64,000 nucleotides of DNA, taken from Agilicoccus flavus. Its GTDB lineage: Bacteria; Actinomycetota; Actinomycetes; Actinomycetales; Dermatophilaceae. The stretch lies in contig NZ_JACYXE010000003.1 of NCBI RefSeq assembly GCF_014857905.1, positions 186,001 to 250,000 on the forward strand. The letters run 5' to 3'. Positions 55,411 to 63,721 of this stretch are shown piece by piece (positions within the stretch are counted from its first letter, which is position 1; every line of letters begins with the position of its first letter). Both the position numbers and the translations under genes were made by a program. The notes under the pieces were generated by a model. The model saw only the letters and a list, made by a program, of their open reading frames with translations, was not told where the DNA came from and ran no database searches.

Positions 55411-57279
55411 GTGAGCCTGCTGTCGTCGATCACCTCGCCCGCGCGCCTGCGCGGGTTGTCTGCGGCGCAGCTGCCCGAACTGTGCGAGCAGGTGCGCTCG
55501 TTCCTCGTGTCGTCGGTCTCGCGCACCGGGGGCCACCTCGGCCCGAACCTCGGGGTCGTCGAGCTCACGGTCGCGCTGCACCGCGTGTTCTCCTCGCCGC
55601 GGGACTCCATCGTCTTCGACACGGGTCACATCTCCTACGTCCACAAGATCCTCACCGGTCGGCACGACTTCGACGGCCTCCGCTCGCGCGGTGGGTTGTC
55701 CGGCTACCCCAGCCGCACCGAGTCGGAGCACGACATCGTCGAGAACAGCCACGCGTCGACGTCGCTCGCGTGGGCCGAGGGGATCGCCCGCGGCCGGCGC
55801 CTGCGCGGCGAGACCGGGCGCCACACCGTCGCCGTCATCGGCGACGGCGCCCTCACCGGCGGCATGGCGTGGGAGGCGCTCAACGACATCGCCTCCGACA
55901 AGACGCTGCCGCTGGTCATCGTCGTCAACGACAACGCCCGCTCCTACGCCCCGACCACCGGCGGGCTCGCCGAGCACCTCGGCCTGCTCCGCACGACGCG
56001 TCGCTACGAGGACGTCATGTCGTGGGGGCGGCGGGTCATCACGCGGGCCCCGGTCGTGGGGGACCGCGCCTTCGACGCCCTTCACGGCGTGAAGAAGGGG
56101 CTCAAGGACATCGTCGCGCCGCAGGTCATGTTCGAGGACCTCGGTCTGAAGTACGTGGGCCCCGTCGACGGTCACGACCTCGACGCGCTGCAGACGGCGC
56201 TGCGGCGCGCGCGCGACTTCGGCGGCCCGGTCATCGTCCACGTGCTCACCGAGAAGGGGCACGGGTACGAGCACGCGACGAACGACTCCGACGACGCCTT
56301 CCACGCCGTGGGCGTCATCAACCCCGAGACGGGTCTCCCGCTCGAGATCGCCGGCCGGAGCTGGACGGCGAACTTCTCGGAGGAGCTGGAGCGGCTCGGC
56401 GCGCAGCGCGACGACATCGTCGCCATCACGGCAGCCATGCTCATCCCCGTGGGACTGCGCGGATTCGCGCAGAAGTACCCCGACCGCGTGTTCGACGTCG
56501 GCATCGCCGAGCAGCACGCCGTGACTATGGCGTCCGGGCTCGCCTACACCGGCCTGCACCCCGTCGTCGCGATCTACTCGACGTTCCTCAACCGCGCGTT
56601 CGACCAGCTCCTCATGGACTGCGCGCTGCACCGCGCCGGCGTGACGTTCGTGCTCGACCGGGCGGGTGTGACCGGCAGCGACGGCGCCTCGCACAACGGC
56701 ATGTGGGACTACTCCCTGCTCTCGATCGTGCCGGGGCTGCGGCTGGCCGCGCCCCGCGACGGCGAGCAGCTCGCGGCGGCGCTGCGCGAGGCGGTCGACG
56801 TCGACGACGCGCCCACCGTCCTGCGTTTCCCCAAGGGCACCGAGCCCGCCCCGCTGCCGGTCGTGGAACGCGCCGACGCCTTCGACGTCCTCGCGCGCCA
56901 CGGCGAGGGCGACGACCTCGACCTCCTGCTCGTCTCGGTGGGGGCGATGGCCGAGATCGCGGTCGGCGCGGCCGAGAAGATCGCCGCCCAGGGCCTGCGC
57001 GTCGACGTCGTCGACCCCCGCTGGGTGCTGCCCGTCGCCCCCGGTCTCGTCGGGGCCGCCGCCCGCGCCCGCCTCGTCGCCGTCGTCGAGGACCACGTCG
57101 CCGACAACGGCATCGGGTCGGCGGTCGCCGCCACCCTGGCCGCTCAAGGGGTCGACGTGCCGGTCCGGCGCTTCGGCCTCGCGAAGGAGTTCCTCGACCA
57201 CGACTCCCGCGGGGCGATCCTGCGCGGCGCCGGGCTGACGCCCGACGACATCGCCGACGACCTCATCGCCCGCCTCTGA
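55411..57279 (+). CDS. dxs: 1-deoxy-D-xylulose-5-phosphate synthase
   Basis: First enzyme of the MEP isoprenoid pathway, joining pyruvate and glyceraldehyde 3-phosphate with thiamine diphosphate; 622 residues. The TPP/Mg motif [42 protein letters not shown] (catalytic Glu) and [15 protein letters not shown] are intact. Two usually invariant places differ: GHI instead of GHQ in [15 protein letters not shown], and AMLIPVGL where relatives have AMPGPTGL. GGAAGGA precedes the GTG. The shifted motifs might mean a divergent or second-copy enzyme. Confidence 0.92.
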   Translation: MSLLSSITSPARLRGLSAAQLPELCEQVRSFLVSSVSRTGGHLGPNLGVVELTVALHRVFSSPRDSIVFDTGHISYVHKILTGRHDFDGLRSRGGLSGYPSRTESEHDIVENSHASTSLAWAEGIARGRRLRGETGRHTVAVIGDGALTGGMAWEALNDIASDKTLPLVIVVNDNARSYAPTTGGLAEHLGLLRTTRRYEDVMSWGRRVITRAPVVGDRAFDALHGVKKGLKDIVAPQVMFEDLGLKYVGPVDGHDLDALQTALRRARDFGGPVIVHVLTEKGHGYEHATNDSDDAFHAVGVINPETGLPLEIAGRSWTANFSEELERLGAQRDDIVAITAAMLIPVGLRGFAQKYPDRVFDVGIAEQHAVTMASGLAYTGLHPVVAIYSTFLNRAFDQLLMDCALHRAGVTFVLDRAGVTGSDGASHNGMWDYSLLSIVPGLRLAAPRDGEQLAAALREAVDVDDAPTVLRFPKGTEPAPLPVVERADAFDVLARHGEGDDLDLLLVSVGAMAEIAVGAAEKIAAQGLRVDVVDPRWVLPVAPGLVGAAARARLVAVVEDHVADNGIGSAVAATLAAQGVDVPVRRFGLAKEFLDHDSRGAILRGAGLTPDDIADDLIARL

Positions 57280-57349
57280 GCCGACGGGCGCCCGCCCGAC
57301 CCGCCCCGGCCGTCGCACCGCCGACCCCACCCGACCCGCAGGAGACGCC

Positions 57350-58462
57350 GTGACCGAGCCCACCGGCCCCGACCTTTCGACCGGCCCCTCGACCGGCCCC
57401 ACGGCCGAGCCCGCCGACACCGAGCTCCCCGACACCGAGCCCGCCGACACCGAGCCGGCCGACACCGAGGGCCGCGGCGTGCGCCGCGTCCCGGTCGAGG
57501 GCGGGTTCGTCGCCGTCCGCGACCTCAACCCCGGCGCGGCCGCCGACGCCCCGCTCGTGCTCCTCGTCCACGGCATCACCGCCAACGGTGCCGCGTGGAG
57601 CGTCGTCGGGGCGGAGCTGGCCCGTCGCCACGGGGAGCGCGTCCGGGTCTGGGCCCCCGACCTGCGCGGGCGCGCCATGTCGCGGGGCACGACGCGACCG
57701 GCCGGAATCGACGCCCACGTCGCCGACCTCGCCGCGGTCCTCGACGCCGCTCGCGGTGAGGCCGGCGACGCCCGAGCCGCCGCCGACACCGCCGACACGG
57801 GGGACGCCCACGGCGAGGCCGGCGAGGTCGACGACCGTTGCGTGCTCGTCGGGCACTCGATGGGCGGGTTCGTCACCGCGCTCGCGGCCGCGACGTACCC
57901 CTCCCGGCTGCGGGGCGCAGTGCTCGTCGACGGCGGCTTCGCCTTCCCCGCCCCCGCCGGCCTCGACATCGACGCGGCCCTCACCGCCGTCATCGGCCCG
58001 GCGATGCAGCGCCTGTCGATGCGGTTCCCGACGCCGGCGGCCTACCTCGACTTCTGGGCCGCCCACCCCGCGGTGGGCCCGCTGCTGCGCGGGGCGCACG
58101 CCGGGGCGGTGCGCACCTACCTGCTCTCGGACCTCGTCCCGACGGCGCAGGGCGACTACGTCAGCTCGTGCGTCGCCGACGTCATCCGCGCCGACGGCCG
58201 AGCGATCCTCGCGGACCCCGAGGTCCTGGGCGCCGGCCGCCGCGCGCTCGCCGAGGGAGTGCCGCTCCGGTTCGTCTGGGCCGAGCGGGGGCTGATGGAC
58301 GAGGCCGTCGGCCTGTACGACGCCGACCGGATCGCGGCCCTCGCGCTGCCGGAGGCCGTGGAGGTGACCGGGGCGGAGGGGGTCAACCACTACGGCGTCA
58401 TCCTCGACGACGCCGCCGTGACCGTCGTCGTCGACGCGATCGACGCCGCCCTGGTCGGCTGA
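57350..58462 (+). CDS. Alpha/beta hydrolase
   Basis: Hydrolase of 370 residues. LVLLVHGITANGAAW is the oxyanion strand, the nucleophile S170 sits in VGHSMGGFVTALA, and the catalytic His is likely in GVNHYGVIL. The first 45 residues hold a short repeat (PADTE/PDTE, five units), and a second acidic, Ala/Asp-rich insert (about 130-165) precedes the nucleophile elbow. AGGAG lies just before the GTG. It follows dxs by 70 bases and may be co-transcribed. Substrate unknown. Confidence 0.85.
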   Translation: MTEPTGPDLSTGPSTGPTAEPADTELPDTEPADTEPADTEGRGVRRVPVEGGFVAVRDLNPGAAADAPLVLLVHGITANGAAWSVVGAELARRHGERVRVWAPDLRGRAMSRGTTRPAGIDAHVADLAAVLDAARGEAGDARAAADTADTGDAHGEAGEVDDRCVLVGHSMGGFVTALAAATYPSRLRGAVLVDGGFAFPAPAGLDIDAALTAVIGPAMQRLSMRFPTPAAYLDFWAAHPAVGPLLRGAHAGAVRTYLLSDLVPTAQGDYVSSCVADVIRADGRAILADPEVLGAGRRALAEGVPLRFVWAERGLMDEAVGLYDADRIAALALPEAVEVTGAEGVNHYGVILDDAAVTVVVDAIDAALVG

Positions 58463-58476
58463 GCGCGTCCGACGCC

Positions 58477-58524
58477 GCCCGCCGGGCGCGACCCACCGGG
58501 TGCTCGAAAGGCCACCCGGCGGGC
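58477..58524. terminator. Nested inverted repeats between convergent genes
   Basis: An outer perfect 10-bp pair (GCCCGCCGGG / CCCGGCGGGC) encloses an alternative inner pair around CACCGGGTG. The structure fills the gap between the convergent hydrolase and MDR genes and probably terminates from both sides. Confidence 0.5.
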
Positions 58525-58531
58525 GCCCGCG

Positions 58532-59626
58532 TCAGAACGTGAAGACGGCCGTCAGCACGTGGCGTTCACGCGCGGCGACGGCGCGCATGAGGTCGGGAGC
58601 CTCCTCGAACGGCACGACGTCGGTGACGAGGTGTTCGCGGACGGCCGCGCCCTCCGCCTCGAGCAGGTCGAGGGTCTCCAGCGACAGCCGGCGCCGGTCC
58701 CAGGCGTGGGCGAGCCCGCGGGGGACCCGCCCGATCTGCGCGGACACCATCCGCAGGCCGTTGTGGTGGAACTCCTCGCCGAGGCGCAGGTCGTCGGCGC
58801 CGCCGGTGTAGAAGGCGAGGTCGACGACGCTGCCCTGCGGGCGCAGGCAGCGCAGGGCCTCGTGCAGCGCGGCAGACCGGCCGCGGCACTGGAAGACGAC
58901 GTCGGCGCCGTGGTCGCCGGGGCCGTGCCGCCACCGTGTCTTCAGCACGGCTCCGGGATCCTCGCCCAGGTCGAGCGCGGCGAAGCCGAGTCGGCGCGCG
59001 ACGGACAGCCGCCGGTCGTCGGCGTCGACGACGACCACCTCGGCCGCGCCGTGTCGCCGCGCGAGCAGTGCCACGAGCAGGCCGATCGGGCCGGCGCCGG
59101 TGACGACGACGAGCCGGCCGGCGACCCCGCGGCCCAGGTCGTCGGCGCTGCCGCCGGCCGCGTCCCACGCCGCGTGGAGCAGGCCGTTGGCGCAGATCGG
59201 GCCGAGGTGCGCGACGTACACCCCGAGCAGCGGGTCGAGTCCGTCGGGGAGGGGGACGACGTGCTCGCGCACGGGGTCGCTGACGTGGTGGGTCGCGTGA
59301 CCGAACGGGGTGGCCACGAGGTCGCCGACGGCGAAGGCGGGGGTCGCCGACTCGAGCACGCGCGCGACCTCCATGTAGCCGAGCCGGGTCACGGGGTAGG
59401 CGAAGTCCGGCTCGGCGCCGGGGTCGGGTACGAAGAGACCGAGCTCGGGGTCGAGGCGGGCGTGCAGAGCCGGATTGTCGCCCTTGAGGAACGTCAGCTC
59501 CGTCCCGGCGGACAGCCCCGAGGCGACCGCCTCGAGGAGCAGGCCGCCGTCGGGGACCGCGGGCAGGTCCCCCTCGACGATGCGCAGCTGCCCGGGCGCG
59601 GCGACCGTGAGGTTGCGGCGCCTCAC
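58532..59626 (-). CDS. MDR-family (zinc-binding type) dehydrogenase
   Basis: Medium-chain dehydrogenase/reductase of 364 residues. The nucleotide domain is VVVTGAGPIGLLVALLARRHGAAEVVVVDADDRRLSVA (Rossmann, acidic D for NAD). The N-terminal domain has no classical catalytic-zinc GHE motif, so it may act without zinc. It is the last gene of the gpgS operon, and its start overlaps the stop of the Gfo/Idh/MocA gene. Such MDR-Gfo/Idh pairs, sometimes fused, occur in sugar-modification clusters. Substrate unknown. Confidence 0.82.
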   Translation of the reverse strand: MRRRNLTVAAPGQLRIVEGDLPAVPDGGLLLEAVASGLSAGTELTFLKGDNPALHARLDPELGLFVPDPGAEPDFAYPVTRLGYMEVARVLESATPAFAVGDLVATPFGHATHHVSDPVREHVVPLPDGLDPLLGVYVAHLGPICANGLLHAAWDAAGGSADDLGRGVAGRLVVVTGAGPIGLLVALLARRHGAAEVVVVDADDRRLSVARRLGFAALDLGEDPGAVLKTRWRHGPGDHGADVVFQCRGRSAALHEALRCLRPQGSVVDLAFYTGGADDLRLGEEFHHNGLRMVSAQIGRVPRGLAHAWDRRRLSLETLDLLEAEGAAVREHLVTDVVPFEEAPDLMRAVAARERHVLTAVFTF

Positions 59627-60630
59627 GCGCTCGTCCCCGACCGCCGGGGCACGACGGGCTTGTCGGCCGCCGCGCTATCGGCCAGCGCCATCGCCAGCCG
59701 GTGGCTGCTCGCCGCATCGGCCCACGGGGCGATCGCGGCGGGGATCTCGCCGCGGACGGCGGCGACGAAGTTCTCGTCGACCGCCACCCGCGGGTCGGCC
59801 CCCCGCTCGTGCCGCTCGGGCTCGCCGGTACCGCGGTCGAGGACGAGGCCCTCCTCGCCGATGCTCACGTGGGCGCCGGCGGCGACGACGTCGAGCCCGG
59901 CCCCGAACTTCCGGGACAGCGCGCAGGAGGCCCCGATCGTGAGGACGGTGCCGGAGGCGAACCGGACGACGCCGCCCGTCGCGTCGTCGACGTCCGTCCC
60001 GGTCACGCCCTCGGGCAACGTCCCGGGTCGACGGTCCTCGTCCGCGAGACGCGCGCCGAACGCGTGTACCTCGACGGCCTCGCCGAACAGCGACCGCGCG
60101 AGGTCGAGGACGTGGGCGAGCTGCTCGACGACCTGCCCGCCCGACCGGTCACGCCGCTGCCACCACGTGACCGGCGGCCTCTTGTCGAGCCAGTAGCCGT
60201 GCGCGAGCAGGGGGCGGCTCGTCGCGAACAGCTCGCGCGCCACCGCGAGGTGGTCCAGGCACCGCCAGTGGTACCCCGTCCCGGTGACGACGCCGGCCTC
60301 CTCGACGAGCGACTCCAGGCGGTCGAGGGTGTCGAGGTCGAGGCCCACGGGCTTCTCGACGAACAGGGGCAGCCGCCGCGCGAGGACGGCCTCCTCGGGG
60401 GCGCCGTGCGCGAACGGGGGGACGCACACGTAGGCGGCGTCCACGGGCCCGTCGTCGAGGGCCGCCTCGACGTCGTCGAACGCGCGGGCACCGACCGTGT
60501 CGGCCAGGGCGGTGGCCGCCGGCAGCGACACGTCGGCGACCGCCGCGATCGACACGTCGGGCAGGTCCGACAGGACGCGGGCGTGGCGCTGGGCCACGCC
60601 GCCGGCGCCGATGAGGGCGATCCTCGTCAC
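59623..60630 (-). CDS. Gfo/Idh/MocA-family oxidoreductase
   Basis: NAD(P)-dependent sugar dehydrogenase family member, 335 residues. ALIGAGGVAQRHARVL is the Rossmann start, and VEKPVGLDLDTLDRLESL holds the family EKP motif whose Lys takes part in catalysis; GGQVVEQLAHVLDLAR supplies the downstream His. The GTG overlaps the glycosyltransferase stop by four bases, and its own stop overlaps the MDR gene. Together with the MDR enzyme it could oxidise and reduce one sugar position, but the substrate is unknown. Confidence 0.87.
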   Translation of the reverse strand: MTRIALIGAGGVAQRHARVLSDLPDVSIAAVADVSLPAATALADTVGARAFDDVEAALDDGPVDAAYVCVPPFAHGAPEEAVLARRLPLFVEKPVGLDLDTLDRLESLVEEAGVVTGTGYHWRCLDHLAVARELFATSRPLLAHGYWLDKRPPVTWWQRRDRSGGQVVEQLAHVLDLARSLFGEAVEVHAFGARLADEDRRPGTLPEGVTGTDVDDATGGVVRFASGTVLTIGASCALSRKFGAGLDVVAAGAHVSIGEEGLVLDRGTGEPERHERGADPRVAVDENFVAAVRGEIPAAIAPWADAASSHRLAMALADSAAADKPVVPRRSGTSA

Positions 60631-61775
60631 GGGTTCCTCCTAAGCAGCTCGTAGTACAGGGACAGGTAGTCCGCCGCCATCCTCTCCGGCTTCCAGGGCC
60701 GGGCCGAATCGCGGCACGCCGCCGGGGAGATCTCACCGACCCGGTGCAGCGCCTCGGCGATCCCGGCCTCGTCCTCGCGCAGGAAGCCCGTCACGCCGTC
60801 GGTGACGAGGGAGGGCAGGACCCCGAGGGGGGTGGCGACGACGGGGATCCCGCGCACCAGGGCCTCGACGACGCCGGTCGCGCCCGGCTCGGCCCACCGG
60901 TTGGTCGCGAGGAGGGCCACGGCGCCCCGCAGGAGGCGTTCCTTCTCCAGGCCCGCCACCCCGCCGGCCCAGCGCACGGCGCGCCCGTCGAGGAGCGGCT
61001 CCACACGCTCGCGGAAGTACTGGACGTCGGGGTGGCCCAGCAAGGCCTCGTCGCCGGCCGCGATGCGCGCGCCGAGCTCCTCGGGGTCGCCCACCCCCGC
61101 CACCGGCCCCGCGAGCACGAGCGGGACCCCGGCGGCGACGCAGGCGCGCGCCGCGATGTCCTGGCCCTTGTCGGCGGTGATGCGGGCGAGGAGCAGCGCG
61201 TGGGCCCCCTGCTCGATCGTCGACTCGACCTCCGGCCCGAGGACGGGCGGAGCGGGCACCGCGAGCGGGACGACACCGAGCGTCTGGGCACGGATGGCCT
61301 CGGGGGCACGGTCGAGCTGGGACTGCGACACCGCCGCGAACGCGACCCGCCCGCGCCCGTCGAAGCGCGAGTAGAAGTCGGCGTGCTTGCGCATGTCCCA
61401 GTGCAGGGTCTGCAGCGTCGGCGGGGCGTCGGTCCCCATCGCCGCGAGCGTGGCCACGCCGACGACCTCGAGATGGTCGTGGACGACGTCGTAGCGCCCG
61501 GACCGCAGGGCGGCGGCGACGCCGTGCATGTGGGCGTGGGCGATGCCGGAAACCTGGTTGTACGGGCGCGCGATGTCGGCGAAGCGTGGCGCGTCGACGA
61601 CCCGGATGACGTCGTCGACCTCGAGACCCGGCTCGCCGACGGTGGCCAGCGTCACGTGGGCCCCGGCGCGGCGCAGCTCCGGCACGAGGGTCGCGACGAC
61701 GGTCTCGATCCCGCCGTACCCGATCGGCGGGACGGGCAGCCACGGCCCGGCGTCGACGAGGACCCGCAGCGTCAT
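60627..61775 (-). CDS. GT4-family glycosyltransferase
   Basis: Retaining glycosyltransferase of the GT-B fold, 382 residues. The N-terminus VDAGPWLPVPPIGYGGIETVVATLVPELRRAG is a standard GT4 opening; TLHWDMRKH lies at the domain boundary, and AEPGATGVVEALVRGIPVVAT has the E-x7-E motif that binds the nucleotide sugar. ATG 61775 overlaps the gpgS stop (ATGA). It probably extends or decorates the product of GpgS, but donor and acceptor are unknown. Confidence 0.87.
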   Translation of the reverse strand: MTLRVLVDAGPWLPVPPIGYGGIETVVATLVPELRRAGAHVTLATVGEPGLEVDDVIRVVDAPRFADIARPYNQVSGIAHAHMHGVAAALRSGRYDVVHDHLEVVGVATLAAMGTDAPPTLQTLHWDMRKHADFYSRFDGRGRVAFAAVSQSQLDRAPEAIRAQTLGVVPLAVPAPPVLGPEVESTIEQGAHALLLARITADKGQDIAARACVAAGVPLVLAGPVAGVGDPEELGARIAAGDEALLGHPDVQYFRERVEPLLDGRAVRWAGGVAGLEKERLLRGAVALLATNRWAEPGATGVVEALVRGIPVVATPLGVLPSLVTDGVTGFLREDEAGIAEALHRVGEISPAACRDSARPWKPERMAADYLSLYYELLRRNP

Positions 61776-62764
61776 CGCGACCTCGACATCGGCTCCGGGC
61801 GCGGGCGCGGGCGCTCGAGGTAGGCGGGGACGTCGAGCATCCGGGGCCGCTCGCCGAAGCCGACGTCGCTGGTGCGGGCGACGTAGCCCGCGGTCCCGCG
61901 GACGAACTGGGTCATCTCGTGCGACGGCTGTTCGGTCGCGACGATCCGCCCCTGCCGCGCGAGGCGTTCGTGCGCCGTGAGCTGGATCTGCATCGCCATG
62001 CGGGCCAGCTGGTCGTCGGGGGAGTTGCGGTGCTCTCGCACGCCGAGGTCGACCTGGGCCAGCGCGTCGAGGCCGTACCGGTCGAGGAGGTCGACGAGCA
62101 GCCCGATCTCGACGCCGTAGCCCGAGACGAACGGGACCGACTCGAGGCACTCGCGGGTCGCGGCGTACTCGCCGGCCAGGGGCTGGACGAACCCGGCGAG
62201 GCAGGGCCAGTGGGCGTTGAGCAGCGGCCGGGCGACGAGTTCGGTGACCCGGCCGCCCCCGGCGGGCAGCACCGTCGCCCCGTTCGTCAGGGGCCGGTCG
62301 TAGCACCCCTTGGAGAAGTGCACGCCGTGGGCCAGCACGGGGCCGAGCAGCCCGACGACGAAGACCGGATCGAAGTTGCGCAGGTCGGCGTCGACGAAGA
62401 CGAGGACGTCGCCGCTCGTCGCGGCCAGGGACTTCCACAGGGCCTCGCCCTTGCCGGGCACGTCGCCGAGCTGCGGCAGGACGTCGCCCTGGGCCACGAC
62501 GCGGGCCCCGGCGGCCCGGGCCACCTCGACGGTGGCGTCGGTGGAGTTCGAGTCGACGACGAGGATCTCGTCGACGAGGCCGATCTCGTCGCGCAGCGTG
62601 CCGGCGATCGCCGCGACGATCGCGCCGACCGTGTCCTGTTCGTTGCGCGCCGGCAACACGACGCTCACGGCGCGGCCCGCCTTGGCCGCCGCGAGGGAGA
62701 CGGCGTCGAATTGCTGTGCGTCGTAAGAGCGCTGGCTGAGCCACGCGCTGACGTCGGGATGCAT
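61772..62764 (-). CDS. gpgS: Glucosyl-3-phosphoglycerate synthase
   Basis: GT81-family retaining enzyme that transfers glucose from a nucleotide sugar to 3-phosphoglycerate, the first step to glucosylglycerate and, in mycobacteria, to methylglucose lipopolysaccharide. The 330-residue protein has SVVLPARNEQDTVGAIV, VFVDADLRNFDPVFVVGLLG (the DxD-like metal site), GEYAATRE, FVSGYGVEIGLLVDLL and VREHRN, all diagnostic of GpgS. GGAGG precedes the ATG. First gene of a four-gene, overlapping operon and divergent from a GpgP-like phosphatase. Confidence 0.92.
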   Translation of the reverse strand: MHPDVSAWLSQRSYDAQQFDAVSLAAAKAGRAVSVVLPARNEQDTVGAIVAAIAGTLRDEIGLVDEILVVDSNSTDATVEVARAAGARVVAQGDVLPQLGDVPGKGEALWKSLAATSGDVLVFVDADLRNFDPVFVVGLLGPVLAHGVHFSKGCYDRPLTNGATVLPAGGGRVTELVARPLLNAHWPCLAGFVQPLAGEYAATRECLESVPFVSGYGVEIGLLVDLLDRYGLDALAQVDLGVREHRNSPDDQLARMAMQIQLTAHERLARQGRIVATEQPSHEMTQFVRGTAGYVARTSDVGFGERPRMLDVPAYLERPRPRPEPMSRSR

Positions 62765-62927
62765 GGTGCGACCTCCGTCTCACGGATCAGGCGGATCGGC
62801 CTGGCCGGGGTCGTGATGACCGCCGGGGGCGTCAACGTAACAATGTCTTCGGCACCACGCGCGTCGAACCCCCGCACCCGGACGCCGACCGGGTCCCGCC
62901 GGGCCCACCACCCCGAACAGGAGCGAG

Positions 62928-63590
62928 ATGACCCCCACGAGCCCGCGCCGCGTCGTCCTGTGGCGGCACGGCCGCACGGCCTGGAACGTCGAGAACCGGG
63001 CTCAGGGCCAGCGTGACGTCCCCATGGACGAGGTGGGGGTCGCCCAGGCCGCCGACGCCGCGCCGCACCTGGCCGCCCTCGACCCCGCCCTCGTCTGGTC
63101 CTCGGACCTGACGCGGGCCCGGGACACCGCCGACGCGCTGGCCCGGCTCACCGGGCTGCCGGTCGTCACCGATCCCCGCCTGCGGGAGTACGACGTGGGC
63201 CTGCGCGCCGGGTACACGTTCGAGGAGTTCCGGGCGGCCCACCCGGAGGTGCACCGCCGCTTCTTCGGCGACCCCCACTTCCACGTGCCGGGCGCCGAGG
63301 AGGTCGGGCAGGTCGCGCGGCGGGTGGGCGACGTGATCCGGGACGCGACCCAGGCGCTGCCGCCGGGGCGGGTCGGCGTCCTCGTCGGCCACGGCGCGGC
63401 GCTAACCAGCGGCCTCCTGGGCTTCTTCGACGCCCCGCCGCACCTGCGGGACATGTTCGCGGGCATGGGCAACTGCGCGTGGACCGTGCTCGCCGAGCAC
63501 GAGGCGCGCGGGTGGCAGATCGTCGACTACAACGCCGGCTCCACCGCGCACGCCCTCCGACCCACCGACAACGCCGACGCGCCGTTGTGA
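62928..63590 (+). CDS. gpgP: Histidine phosphatase, probable glucosyl-3-phosphoglycerate phosphatase
   Basis: Phosphoglycerate-mutase-fold phosphatase of 220 residues. The nucleophile is H14 in WRHGRTAWN; VGHGAALTSG has the second histidine. NRAQGQRDVPMDEVGVAQA and GMGNCAWTVL resemble mycobacterial GpgP, which removes phosphate from glucosyl-3-phosphoglycerate. Position supports this: it is divergent from gpgS with 163 bases between. AGGAG precedes the ATG. Other histidine phosphatases (for example of alpha-ribazole phosphate) cannot be excluded by sequence alone. Confidence 0.75.
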   Translation: MTPTSPRRVVLWRHGRTAWNVENRAQGQRDVPMDEVGVAQAADAAPHLAALDPALVWSSDLTRARDTADALARLTGLPVVTDPRLREYDVGLRAGYTFEEFRAAHPEVHRRFFGDPHFHVPGAEEVGQVARRVGDVIRDATQALPPGRVGVLVGHGAALTSGLLGFFDAPPHLRDMFAGMGNCAWTVLAEHEARGWQIVDYNAGSTAHALRPTDNADAPL

Positions 63591-63600
63591 TCCGCTGCCC

Positions 63601-63654
63601 CTGAACCCCCTGAACCCCCTGAACCCCCTGAACCCCCTGAACCCCCTGGACCCC
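63601..63654. repeat. Six tandem 9-bp repeats
   Basis: Six units of CTGAACCCC in direct succession; the last has one change (CTGGACCCC). They begin ten bases after the phosphatase stop and end before the terminator. Non-coding. Confidence 0.9.
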
Positions 63655-63664
63655 CCGAAACGGC

Positions 63665-63694
63665 GAGGCGCCACCCCGTGCGGGGTGGCGCCTC
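63665..63694. terminator. Perfect bidirectional hairpin before murA
   Basis: A perfect 13-bp stem (GAGGCGCCACCCC / GGGGTGGCGCCTC) with a GTGC loop, between the convergent phosphatase and murA stops. Among the strongest stem-loops in the window. Confidence 0.75.
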
Positions 63695-63721
63695 GTGGTG
63701 TGCGCGCGGTGGGGCGCGCCG

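Noticed and set aside
55225-57993. Upstream extension of ppc by more than 900 codons
   Set aside because: The extension is antisense to dxs; homology begins at the ATG at 55224.
58532-63590. Horizontal transfer of the gpgS operon
   Set aside because: Base composition and overlaps match the neighbouring genes; there is no integrase, tRNA or flanking repeat.
63601-63654. CRISPR-like array
   Set aside because: Units are only 9 bp and directly adjacent, with no spacers and no cas genes.
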